Assembly: GCA_963698165.1 (NCBI GenBank)
Contig: CAVOPT010000022.1
Location: 62,001-126,000, forward strand
Direction of reading: 5' to 3'
Source: JAAYUJ01 sp963698165
GTDB taxonomy: Bacteria > Desulfobacterota > Syntrophobacteria > Syntrophobacterales > Syntrophobacteraceae
DNA length: 64,000 bases
Shown here: piece by piece, positions 54,592 through 62,671 of the stretch
Numbering within the stretch: the first letter of the stretch is position 1
How the letters are laid out: the number at the start of each line of letters is the position of its first letter
Translations under genes and position numbers: made by a program
The notes under the pieces: model-generated
What the model saw: only the letters and a program-made list of their open reading frames with translations
Database searches by the model: none
Told to the model about the DNA's origin: nothing

Positions 54592-54918
54592 CTACTGGGA
54601 GGCCCCCGCACCCTTCCCGGGCCCCGGTCCCTTGCGAGAGCAGAATTCTTCCTTCGTTATCTTCCCGTCTCCGTTGACATCCTTATAACTGAAGACGTCT
54701 TCCCCACGTCCGCCCGGGTGGCGGACGGCCATGAATTCCTCCTGGGTCACCACTCCATCCTTGTTCTTGTCCATGGCGGTGAAATTCTCCTCGCACTGCA
54801 TCATCTGGCCGCCACCCCGCCCCGCCTGCCCTGGTTGCCCCAGAGCGGGACTCCAGGTGATTGGGACCAGCAACGCTGCCATGGCCAACGAAGAACGCGC
54901 GACTCCAATTCGTTTCAT
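54592..54918 (-). CDS. Exported EF-hand protein
   Basis: 108 aa from ATG 54918 (AAAGGAGGG site; frame extends to 54978). Signal peptide, with cut near ALG. Two EF-hand loops: DKNKDGVVTQEEF and DVNGDGKITKEEF, both with full Ca2+ ligand pattern. C terminus is Gly/Lys rich. Likely a periplasmic or secreted Ca2+-binding protein. Converges with the peroxidase gene. Confidence 0.9.
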   Translation of the reverse strand: MKRIGVARSSLAMAALLVPITWSPALGQPGQAGRGGGQMMQCEENFTAMDKNKDGVVTQEEFMAVRHPGGRGEDVFSYKDVNGDGKITKEEFCSRKGPGPGKGAGASQ

Positions 54919-55456
54919 GGTACCCTCCTTTTCTTTTTGCATTGGGTTTGATGAGGAACGCTTGGCGGTCTTCTTCACGGCGATTTTCAGGCAACGGGTA
55001 ACCTGGGACTGAAGAAATTATGAACCGCCTCAAAGCCCCCTCCCTTGCTGAAAGGAGCTGGGGGAGGGGGAACGAATCCTTCGGTTTCTGATACTCACCA
55101 GTATAACCCATTGATCAGGAAGCAAGCAAACCGTCGCGCCGGTGGGGTTGCAATCAAGAATCCGAGAAACTTCCGCGGCGGCGTTTACGGGGTGCCTCGA
55201 ATGGGTCTTGATGTCGAATCCTCCTTTGCCTGCGCCGCCGTGGACGGCGGCGCTACCGGAGCATTCAGGTCGCCGGCCGGCCACGTTATCGTCACTTTGA
55301 CTGCACCTGTCGGCAAGATCCCTTCTCCGGGAAGATTGTGTGGAGTCCGCCTGTGTTCAGCGGGAACCGGCGTGGTGGCCGAGGAACCTCCCAACGAGGA
55401 TCTTTTCTCCCGAGGGAATGGCTGTTAAAATGGGACGGATTTTTCGGGGTGAGGAT
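54919..55456. other. Intergenic region with repeats
   Basis: About 540 bp between the EF-hand gene and the DUF6599 gene. It includes CCCCCTCCC...GGGGGAGGGGG (55036-55070), which can form a G-rich hairpin, and a copy of the GCG-hairpin repeat (55232-55259). No gene seen. Confidence 0.5.
55232..55259 (+). repeat. GCG-hairpin repeat, copy C
   Basis: GCGCCGCC-GTGGAC-GGCGGCGC followed by TACC. It matches copies at 53048 and 53120 in the loop and tail, and differs in the stem by paired changes. Confidence 0.7.
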
Positions 55457-56482
55457 ATGTTGGCTGAACGACAGGGGATGCTCCACGTGGACGCGAGATC
55501 CAGGAAGACGGAAACTTTGGTTGGAACAGCCATCTTGGTGACCCTTGGAGTCATCGCCTCGTGGGTTTACTTGAAGCAGTTCCGCTATGATCCCGCAGTC
55601 TTCATCCCCACCGTGCCCGCGCAGGGGAAAGCTTCCTCCGCCATCCCGGGTGGACCTGAAGCTTCCCCGTTTCAACCCTATCTTCCGGAAGGTCTGACAC
55701 CCCTGTCTCCCGTGGAGGGATTCGGGTCGGAAACCCTGTCGGAAAAGATCAACGGGAAAGCCGAGCTCTACCTCTCCGCGGGTTTCGTGAAGCTCACATG
55801 CCAGCGCTTCGCCAAAACCGGGCAAAGCGACTCCTGGTTGGAAGTTTTCCTCTACGACATGGGTAGTAAACGGAATTCCTTTTCCGTTTACAGCACGCAG
55901 CGGAGGACCGACGTGGAGGAGGCGGACTTCACCCGCTTCGCCTATCATTCCAAGAACGCCCTCTTTTTCGTCCATGGCCGTCAATACGTGGAAGTGGTCG
56001 CATCCAACGAAGGGATGCTGGAGGAAATGCTCGCTTTCGGAAGGACCTTTGTCGGAAGATCCGCCGGGGATCCCGGGGAAGTGAGTGAGTTGGCCCTGTT
56101 TCCGCGGGAGGGTCTCGACGAGGAGAGCGTCGCGCTGCTCTCTGCCGACGTTTTCGGTTACCAGGGACTGGACAACGTCTTCATTGCCCATTACACCGTG
56201 GAGGCAAAACGCTTCACCCTTTTCCTCTCCGCGCGGAAAGACGTGGAGGAGGCGAAGTCCCTGGCTTCCGCATACGGGGGGTTCCTCCTGGAACAGGGGG
56301 GTGAAGCGCGGGAAGCAGCCGTTGAAATCCCGGGTCTCAAAGTCCTGGAAATCCTCGGCAGCTATGAGTTCATCTTCAGTCACCATCATTTCCTCGCGGG
56401 GGTTCATGAAGCCGACGACGCCGAACAGGCTGGCCGGCTGGCTTTGAAGCTCCATCAGGCACTGAGAGAGGCCGCCAAGTGA
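55457..56482 (+). CDS. DUF6599-like membrane-anchored protein
   Basis: 341 aa from ATG 55457 (GGTGAGG site); a longer frame begins at 55340. One membrane helix near residues 21-39 (LVGTAILVTLGVIASWVYL), the rest periplasmic. A beta-rich body contains INGKAELYLSAGFVKLTCQRF, FLYDMGSKRNSFSVYSTQRR and FFVHGRQYVEVVAS. These features agree with the DUF6599 family as I remember it. It has no Cys motif for cofactors. Its stop overlaps the GTG of the next gene, so the two are translationally coupled. Confidence 0.75.
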   Translation: MLAERQGMLHVDARSRKTETLVGTAILVTLGVIASWVYLKQFRYDPAVFIPTVPAQGKASSAIPGGPEASPFQPYLPEGLTPLSPVEGFGSETLSEKINGKAELYLSAGFVKLTCQRFAKTGQSDSWLEVFLYDMGSKRNSFSVYSTQRRTDVEEADFTRFAYHSKNALFFVHGRQYVEVVASNEGMLEEMLAFGRTFVGRSAGDPGEVSELALFPREGLDEESVALLSADVFGYQGLDNVFIAHYTVEAKRFTLFLSARKDVEEAKSLASAYGGFLLEQGGEAREAAVEIPGLKVLEILGSYEFIFSHHHFLAGVHEADDAEQAGRLALKLHQALREAAK

Positions 56483-57516
56483 AGGAAACCGTGAAGGAAG
56501 GAGGAGTCAGCCGCAGGGATTTCATTCTGCGCTCCACCAAGGCGGGAGCACTGGTGGCCGCCTCCGGCCTTCTGAGCTATTGGCTTTACGATTCGGAAGG
56601 TCCGGGGCGTCCCGCGCCGTCCGATGAGGCGTCCGTGCAGCTCCCTGATTTCTCCATGCCGGACTTGGGAAGGAAAATGGCCATCGCGGCCGGAGACGAC
56701 CGGGTGAAGACGGTCAACCTGGCTCTGAAGGCCCTTGGCGGCATTGAAGCCTTCATCGGGAAAGGCGACCGGGTTCTCGTCAAGGTGAACGCGGCATTCG
56801 CCACGCCGGCGATTCTCTCGGCGACCACCAATCCGCAGTTGCTCGGCGAGGTCGTTCGGCTCTGTTATGCCGCGGGGGCAGCATCCGTCGTGGTGACGGA
56901 CAACCCCATCAACGACCCCGAAAGCTGCTTTGCCCTTACAGGCATTGGGGATGCGGCGCGTTCCACGGGGGCCCGCCTGCTCCTTCCCAAGGACTCCTTC
57001 TTCAGGTCCACGACCGTTTCTGGTGGGATGCACATCGCCAACTGGCCACTCCTGTATGAACCCTTCAAGGGTGTCAACAAGGTGATCGGGATCGCGCCGG
57101 TGAAGGACCATCACCGGAGTGGGGCGTCCATGGTCATGAAGAACTGGTACGGATTGCTCGGGGGCAGGCGCAACATCTTCCATCAGGACATTCACAACCT
57201 GATCGGGGAACTGGCCGTCATGGTGAAGCCAACCCTGGTGATCCTCGACGGGACAACCACCATGATGACCAACGGGCCCACGGGGGGCTCCCTTTCGGAC
57301 CTCAAACAGACCAGCGTGATGATCGCGGGAACGGACCAGGTGGCAGCAGACGCATTCGGGGCAACACTCCTCGGAAGGAAGGCGAGCGATCTGCCATTCA
57401 TCGGGAAAGCCGAAGCCGCGGGGGCGGGGACGGCGGATTTCGAGGCTACTGCGCCCCATCCACGTGAGCAGCTGACGAGTGCGCCGCCGTGGAAGGCGGC
57501 CCTACCAGGTGCATGA
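56479..57516 (+). CDS. DUF362 protein with Tat signal
   Basis: 345 aa, GTG start overlapping the previous stop. Tat signal (SRRDFILRSTKAGALVAASGL). DUF362 core: GDRVLVKVNAAFATPAILSA, VVVTDNPINDPESC, MHIANWPLLYEPFKGVNKVI, VKDHHRSGASMVMKNWYGLL. There is only one Cys (ESC), so no ferredoxin domain is fused. Family function is unclear; it may bind an Fe-S cluster or nucleotides. The last ~13 residues (TSAPPWKAALPGA) are encoded by a dispersed hairpin repeat, see finding. Confidence 0.85.
   Translation: MKETVKEGGVSRRDFILRSTKAGALVAASGLLSYWLYDSEGPGRPAPSDEASVQLPDFSMPDLGRKMAIAAGDDRVKTVNLALKALGGIEAFIGKGDRVLVKVNAAFATPAILSATTNPQLLGEVVRLCYAAGAASVVVTDNPINDPESCFALTGIGDAARSTGARLLLPKDSFFRSTTVSGGMHIANWPLLYEPFKGVNKVIGIAPVKDHHRSGASMVMKNWYGLLGGRRNIFHQDIHNLIGELAVMVKPTLVILDGTTTMMTNGPTGGSLSDLKQTSVMIAGTDQVAADAFGATLLGRKASDLPFIGKAEAAGAGTADFEATAPHPREQLTSAPPWKAALPGA
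57481..57506 (+). repeat. GCG-hairpin repeat, copy D, inside the DUF362 gene
   Basis: GCGCCGCC-GTGGAA-GGCGGCCC followed by TACC. It supplies the last codons of the upstream gene and lies 10 bases before its stop. Confidence 0.7.
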
Positions 57517-57633
57517 TCAAACGCGGAGGTCACTCGCCCTCTTGATTGCATCCAGGGGCGGTTTACGTCTTTCGCGGCGATTTTTCAAACGGATTTCGCT
57601 GCTGTTAAAGCCCTCTTCGGTTTGCTCTGTTTT

Positions 57634-57716
57634 ACTTTAGGCACTTTAGTTCACTTTAGGCATTCACAAGTTTAGGCATTAGTCACTTTAGGCACTTCAC
57701 AAACTTTAGGCACTTC
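57634..57716 (+). repeat. Array of five TTTAGGCA units in front of the polyferredoxin gene
   Basis: TTTAGGCA starts at 57636, 57655, 57671, 57687 and 57705; spacing 16-19 bp. Four units are preceded by AC and followed by CTT or TT. The array ends about 20 bases before the ATG. It may be an operator or repeated leader; no similar array elsewhere in the window. Confidence 0.75.
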
Positions 57717-57736
57717 TCCCACTTGCCGAGAGGCTC

Positions 57737-59668
57737 ATGCGGATAGTCACGGTCAGGCGCATCAGTCAGGTCTTCTTCCTCGTTCTGTTCTTCTGGTTTT
57801 GCTTGGTGAGCTCCCTCGGGTTTGAGTGGTGGGAGCTTCGCGGCTGGCCTGTCTCCTGGTTTCTCCACCTCGATCCCCTGGTGGCGCTGGGGACTCTCCT
57901 GACCACCCACACCCTGTACCGGGACCTCCTCTGGGCACTCGTCACCATGGTCCTCACCATACTTCTCGGCAGATTCTTCTGCTCGTGGGTGTGTCCCTTC
58001 GGCACCATGCACCATTTCGTTGGGTACCTGGGCAAGCGGGGAAAGGCCGTATCCGGCAAAATCGCCGGGAACCGATACCACAAGGCCCAGTCCATCAAGT
58101 ACGCCATCCTTGCCGTTTTACTGTCCGCCGCAGCGGGGGCCCTTGTTTCCCAGCTGATACGGCAGGCCGTCGGCGGATTCTTTCGCTTCCTCATCCTGTT
58201 TTTCATGACCGCCGCCGCGGCTCTTTTTGCATCGGTCAAATGGCGCGGAGGCAAAGGCAAAGTTGCTGCGTGGTTCTTCGCCCTTGTGGCCTTCTGGTCA
58301 GTGGTAGGTTCCTTTGCAGCCTTGGATCGGGCGATTGAAACCTCGCTCCAGACGGGACTTCTCGATCCCATTCCCCTGGTTTACCGTTCCGTCAACATGG
58401 TCCTCCTGCCGCTCTTCGACTCGACGACACAGGTCCTCTCCGCGAGCCGGCGGCACTATGAGGGGGCATGGCTCATCGGGGCCGTTTTCCTTGTGGCTGT
58501 TCTCCTGAACCTCAGGACGCCCCGGTTCTACTGCCGCTATATCTGCCCCCTGGGGGCTCTCTATGGAATCCTCGGAAAATATGCCCTCTTTCGCGTGGGG
58601 AAAAACTGCGACACCTGTCCCCAGTGCGGGCTCTGCGAGGCGGACTGCGAGGGGGCCTGCGAGCCCACGGGCACCATGCGTCTCAATGAATGCATCCTGT
58701 GCATGAACTGCCTCGATGACTGCAGGCACGAGATCATCACGTACAGCACCGGCTCTTCCACTTCAGGCGAGATTGCCTCACCGGATCTCACCCGGCGGGG
58801 ACTCGTGCTTTCCGTGGCTTCGGGAATCGTCGCCGTACCCCTGCTGCGGCTCGGTGGAGGCCTGGGGGACAACTGGAACCCTGAGGTCGTGAGGCCTCCC
58901 GGGGCCCTGGCCGAGGCGGGCTTTCTCTCCAGGTGCATCAAATGCGGTCAGTGCATGCGCATCTGTCCGACGAACATCATCCACCCGGCAGGGCTCGAGA
59001 GCGGCATGGAGGGTCTCTGGACCCCCGTGCTGAATTTTCGCCTGGGCACGAGCGGCTGCCAGCTCAATTGCGTGGCGTGCGGCCATGTCTGCCCCACGGC
59101 CGCCATTCGTCCCATCAGCCTCGACGAGAAGAGGGGGATCAACCACTTCGCGGAATTTGGTCCCGTGCGCATGGGCATGGCCTTCGTCGACCACGGGCGC
59201 TGCCTTCCCTGGTCCATGGACAAACCCTGCATCGTTTGCCAGGAAAACTGCCCCGTGAGTCCCAAGGCCATTTTCGTGAGGGAGGTCTTCAACCCGGTTC
59301 GAGGCGGCGCGTGCACGGTGGCCAAAGGGGACGGGTTTTCCCTCGAGTTGCGAGAGGCTGCTTTCAGGCCGGGCCAGTACGGCACGGGCGACTACTACGT
59401 AAAAATTATCGGAAGTGAAGCGCGGCACCGCATCGCCGGGAACACGGATCAGACGCTGTCTCTTTCGCCCGATCATCCCCTGGATATGTTCCCTCCACCT
59501 GGCACTCCGGTGGAAATCCAGGTAAGGCTCCAGAGACCCCAGGTGGACCCCGAAAAGTGCATCGGTTGCGGTGTGTGTGAACACGAATGCCCCGTGACGG
59601 GAAGGAGGGCCATTCGTGTGACGGCTGAAAATGAATCGAGGAGCAGAAAGCGTTCCATGATTCTCTAA
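57737..59668 (+). CDS. NapH/NapG-like polyferredoxin with internal twin-arginine motif
   Basis: 643 aa, fusion of a NapH-like membrane part and a NapG-like ferredoxin part. Residues 1-290: about five membrane helices with FCSWVCPFGTMHH (~82) and YCRYICPLGALYG (~266). Then cysteine clusters CDTCPQCGLCEADC (~291), CILCMNCLDDC (~319). At 352-375 TRRGLVLSVASGIVAVPLL looks like a Tat signal inside the chain. After it CIKCGQCMRICP, CQLNCVACGHVCP, CIVCQENCP and CIGCGVCEHECP fit several [4Fe-4S] clusters. Likely takes electrons from the quinol pool to a periplasmic partner. Ribosome site GAGAGG. Confidence 0.9.
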   Translation: MRIVTVRRISQVFFLVLFFWFCLVSSLGFEWWELRGWPVSWFLHLDPLVALGTLLTTHTLYRDLLWALVTMVLTILLGRFFCSWVCPFGTMHHFVGYLGKRGKAVSGKIAGNRYHKAQSIKYAILAVLLSAAAGALVSQLIRQAVGGFFRFLILFFMTAAAALFASVKWRGGKGKVAAWFFALVAFWSVVGSFAALDRAIETSLQTGLLDPIPLVYRSVNMVLLPLFDSTTQVLSASRRHYEGAWLIGAVFLVAVLLNLRTPRFYCRYICPLGALYGILGKYALFRVGKNCDTCPQCGLCEADCEGACEPTGTMRLNECILCMNCLDDCRHEIITYSTGSSTSGEIASPDLTRRGLVLSVASGIVAVPLLRLGGGLGDNWNPEVVRPPGALAEAGFLSRCIKCGQCMRICPTNIIHPAGLESGMEGLWTPVLNFRLGTSGCQLNCVACGHVCPTAAIRPISLDEKRGINHFAEFGPVRMGMAFVDHGRCLPWSMDKPCIVCQENCPVSPKAIFVREVFNPVRGGACTVAKGDGFSLELREAAFRPGQYGTGDYYVKIIGSEARHRIAGNTDQTLSLSPDHPLDMFPPPGTPVEIQVRLQRPQVDPEKCIGCGVCEHECPVTGRRAIRVTAENESRSRKRSMIL

Positions 59669-59740
59669 CAGGAGACGCGTGCCTCGGCGACTCGTGGCGA
59701 TGCGCGACGTGTCATCCCCCATGCCGAAAGGAGGCAGATC

Positions 59741-60964
59741 ATGAGCACGAGCAAGGAAGTCTCTCGCCGAAGCTTTCTCAAGACGGCGGGTGCCGTTGGG
59801 GCGGGTTCTGTTCTTTCCGCCGCGGGAGCCCTGGCACAGGGCACGCAGGAGTCTCCGGAAAAGAAGCCGGAGGCCATGCGGATTTCCACCCGCCCATTCG
59901 GAAAGACAGGTGTGGATGTTTCCATCCTCTCCCTGGGCGGCATGTTCGATATCCCTTCCAACCAGCTCCTCCTCAAGCAGGCCCTCAAGTGGGGGGTCAC
60001 CCACTGGGACACGGCGGACTGCTACGAGGGAGGCAAGAGCGAGCTGGGGATCGGGCAGTTCTTCGCCAAGTTTCCCGAGACGCGAAAAGAGGTCTTCCTG
60101 GTGAGCAAGTCCGATTCGCGGGATCCCGACGGGATGACGAAGCTTCTGAACCAGTCCCTCCAGCGGATGAACACGAAGTACGTGGACATGTACTTCATTC
60201 ACGGCATGAAGCGGATGAGCGAACTCGACAAGGGCACCAGGGCGTGGGTCGAAAAGGCCAAATCCGATGGGAAGATCAAGTTCTTCGGGTTCAGCACCCA
60301 CAGCAACATGGAGGAGCTCCTGCTGGAAGCGGCCAAGCTCGGTTGGATCGACGGCATCATGATGACCTACAACTTCCGCATCATGCACCAGGACAGGATG
60401 AAGGGGGCTGTGGAGGCTTGCGCCAAGGCGGGTATCGGGCTCACGGCCATGAAAACCCAGGGGGGCGGTTCCATCGGGATGGAGAGCGAGGCGGAGCTCG
60501 ACATGGCCTACCAGTTCCTCAAGCAGGGATACACGGACAAGCAGGCCAAGCTGAAGGCGGTGTGGCAGAATCCCCACGTCGCCAACATCTGTTCTCAGAT
60601 GCCCAACATGACGGTCCTCATGTCCAACATCGCGGCGGCCCTCAACCAGACGAAGCTCTCAGCGGAGAGCCTCGATTTGCTGGACCGTTACGCCGAGGAG
60701 ACCTGCTCTTCCTATTGCGCCGGGTGCGCACACCTCTGTGAGTCGGCACTGGAGGCGGATATTCCCGTTCGGGAGGTCATGCGCTGCCTCATGTATTTCA
60801 ACAGCTACGGAGACTGTGACCGGGCAAGGACCCTCTTCGCGCGGCTGCCCCTCGAGGCGCGGGAGCGGATGGTGTGCCTCGATTTTGCCGCCGCCGAGGC
60901 CAGATGTCCCCAAAGGCTTCAAATTGGCAGGCTCATGAGAGAAGCCGCCACGCTGCTGGCGTGA
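59741..60964 (+). CDS. Tat-exported aldo/keto reductase with C-terminal cysteine cluster
   Basis: 407 aa. Tat signal EVSRRSFLKTAGAVGAGSV. AKR barrel: SLGGMFDIPSNQLLLKQALK, HWDTADCYEGGKSELGIGQF (Asp, Tyr of the active site), FIHGMKRMSELD. The C-terminal extension has ETCSSYCAGCAHLCES, a four-cysteine pattern fit for a [4Fe-4S] centre, as known in ferredoxin-like AKR proteins. Located in the periplasm with the polyferredoxin, so it may take electrons from it rather than from NADPH. Strong ribosome site AAAGGAGG. Confidence 0.9.
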   Translation: MSTSKEVSRRSFLKTAGAVGAGSVLSAAGALAQGTQESPEKKPEAMRISTRPFGKTGVDVSILSLGGMFDIPSNQLLLKQALKWGVTHWDTADCYEGGKSELGIGQFFAKFPETRKEVFLVSKSDSRDPDGMTKLLNQSLQRMNTKYVDMYFIHGMKRMSELDKGTRAWVEKAKSDGKIKFFGFSTHSNMEELLLEAAKLGWIDGIMMTYNFRIMHQDRMKGAVEACAKAGIGLTAMKTQGGGSIGMESEAELDMAYQFLKQGYTDKQAKLKAVWQNPHVANICSQMPNMTVLMSNIAAALNQTKLSAESLDLLDRYAEETCSSYCAGCAHLCESALEADIPVREVMRCLMYFNSYGDCDRARTLFARLPLEARERMVCLDFAAAEARCPQRLQIGRLMREAATLLA

Positions 60965-61012
60965 GGGCATGGAACCCCCCGTGGCTCTGTCGTCTATTTG
61001 AGTCGATGCTTC

Positions 61013-61288
61013 CTAGTACTCGGGGTCGCGACGCAAATGCATCACAGCAAGGATGAGGATGAGATCATGATCCAGCGAGTAGATAATACCGTAGGGAAAC
61101 CGACGGGTCTGACACCGCCGAATATCCTGTTCAAGAACCGGCCACGCCCCTGGGAAACTGAGAATATTCTCAATTGTCGAATGGACTTCGATGGCGAAAT
61201 CGTAGCCCAAGCCTGGTTGGCAACCTTCATAATAGTCGATGGCGTCCAGGAATTCCGCCTGTGCTTCAGGATGAAAGGCGAAATTCAT
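61013..61288 (-). CDS. ParE/RelE-type toxin
   Basis: 91 aa. FHPEAQAEFLDAIDYYEGCQP and RRFPYGIIYSLDHDLILILAVMHLRRDPEY are typical of the ParE/RelE toxin family. The start overlaps the antitoxin stop by 4 bases (ATGA), so the two are coupled in the order antitoxin-toxin. Whether it blocks translation (RelE-like) or gyrase (ParE-like) is unresolved. Confidence 0.88.
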   Translation of the reverse strand: MNFAFHPEAQAEFLDAIDYYEGCQPGLGYDFAIEVHSTIENILSFPGAWPVLEQDIRRCQTRRFPYGIIYSLDHDLILILAVMHLRRDPEY

Positions 61289-61512
61289 CTGGAGAGGCGC
61301 TTTTGAACTTGAGCAAACACTTCATCGCCCGGTATCGGTTTCACCTCTCCGGACTGCAGCTCCGCGAGCCGTTTCTTTGCGACTTCCAACCACTTATCAT
61401 CCGTGGCCGTGTCGGGTGCATTGAGACTGCGCAAGAGGGAATCGGCAATCAGAGCCCTTTCTTCGACAGGAAGGGATAGGGCCTCTTCAATGAGCTTCTT
61501 GGTTGTCATCAT
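61285..61512 (-). CDS. Addiction module antitoxin component
   Basis: 75 aa from ATG 61512 (GGAG site; adjacent ATG at 61509). MTTKKLIEEALSLPVEERAL, ADSLLRSL and DDKWLEVAKKRLAELQSGEV are the TIGR02574-type addiction component pattern. It probably binds the toxin by its C-terminal helix and represses its own promoter. Longer frame to 61629 has no support. Confidence 0.85.
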   Translation of the reverse strand: MMTTKKLIEEALSLPVEERALIADSLLRSLNAPDTATDDKWLEVAKKRLAELQSGEVKPIPGDEVFAQVQKRLSR

Positions 61513-61630
61513 GATTGGACTCCAAGTTTGATGGGTTGGGTCTTGTCCGCAACCAGTCGTACCCTTCGAAACTCGTATCGCTTTGTCGACAGGAGTTTCG
61601 ACCCCTTGTCCGGGCTCTATTCCGGTCATG

Positions 61631-62365
61631 TTACAAAAGAAGCGGCAGGATCTCCCCGGATTTTCCCTGGATGCTGAGGTCGTAGGTGCCGGTGTACGGA
61701 GTGGGTTCCAGGTTGATTTCCACCACGAAGGCGCCCTGCCTCTTGGCGTTCATCCCCATGGACGCGGCGGGCTGCACCACTCCCGATGTGCCCACGACCA
61801 TCATCACCTGGCAGGCCAAGGTGGCCGCGTAGGCCTTTTCGAGGATCTCCGGGTCAAGCATTTCGCCGAACCACACGACATTGGGCCGCAGCAGGCCTCC
61901 GCAGGCGGAGCACGCGGGAAGCTCGGGCAGTGGGACGGTGCGGTCTTCGGACATTCGCCCGCACCCCGTGCAGCGCACCCACCAGATGTTTCCATGAAGC
62001 TCAACGATGTTTTCACTTCCCGCCACGTGGTGGAGTCCGTCAATGTTCTGGGTGACCAGGGTGAAGCGGGGTGCCTTCCGTTCCAGTTCCGCCAGGGCGA
62101 AATGCCCAGGGTTTGGTTTGAGAGGATTGAGGAGTTCCCTGCGCCAGTTGTAGAATTCCCAGACAAGCTTGGAGTCCCTGGCGAAGGCTTCCGGGGTGGC
62201 GAGGTCCATGGCCCGGTACTGACGCCACAGGCCGTCCTGCCCCCTGAAGGTGGGCACCCCCGACTCGGCGGATGTCCCCGCGCCGGTCAGAACCGTGATG
62301 CTCTTCGCCCGCCCGATTCTCTCCTTCAGAAGACCAATCTGCTCCTCCCGCTTTGAACCCGTCAT
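61631..62365 (-). CDS. Sirtuin NAD-dependent protein deacylase
   Basis: 244 aa. GAGTSAESGVPTFRG (NAD loop), TQNIDGLHHVAG with catalytic HGN in VELHGNIWWV, and zinc ribbon CTGCG...CSACGG. WEFYNWRRELLN supplies the Tyr and Arg of the YxxR motif that marks class III sirtuins, which prefer succinyl and malonyl lysines over acetyl. Start with AAAGGATC ribosome site. Adjacent to the TA pair but on its own. Confidence 0.92.
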   Translation of the reverse strand: MTGSKREEQIGLLKERIGRAKSITVLTGAGTSAESGVPTFRGQDGLWRQYRAMDLATPEAFARDSKLVWEFYNWRRELLNPLKPNPGHFALAELERKAPRFTLVTQNIDGLHHVAGSENIVELHGNIWWVRCTGCGRMSEDRTVPLPELPACSACGGLLRPNVVWFGEMLDPEILEKAYAATLACQVMMVVGTSGVVQPAASMGMNAKRQGAFVVEINLEPTPYTGTYDLSIQGKSGEILPLLL

Positions 62366-62671
62366 GGCATGATCCTTTCTTCAATGGTGCCCGGCTGCCG
62401 GTTTCTCGACATCAGTGCTTTTCCTTGAGGACGCGGGCGGGGCTTGTGAAAGAAATGCCCTGGGTGGAAGCGGTGCCGATCATCACCACCTCCAACTGTC
62501 CATTGCGCCGTCTACTGCCTGATTTTACTGACACCACCATCAGCCTCTTCAGCCGTTTTGTGTAGCGGTTTTGTGCAGGTGATGGTAGAGCACTTGCGGC
62601 AAAACGGCAAGTCGTTCCCGGTCGAAGGTGAAAGTGCGTCAGAATGTCTGGGCCTAGAAGAAGTGTAGCCT
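62366..62671. other. Intergenic region before the integrase remnant
   Basis: About 306 bases without a clear gene, holding the near-direct repeat GCCGTTTTGTGTA / GCGGTTTTGTGCA (62552-62577). No att site could be defined. Confidence 0.4.

Noticed and set aside
58778..60577. 599-aa minus-strand frame across the polyferredoxin and AKR genes
   Set aside because: Antisense shadow; the plus-strand genes have clear motifs.
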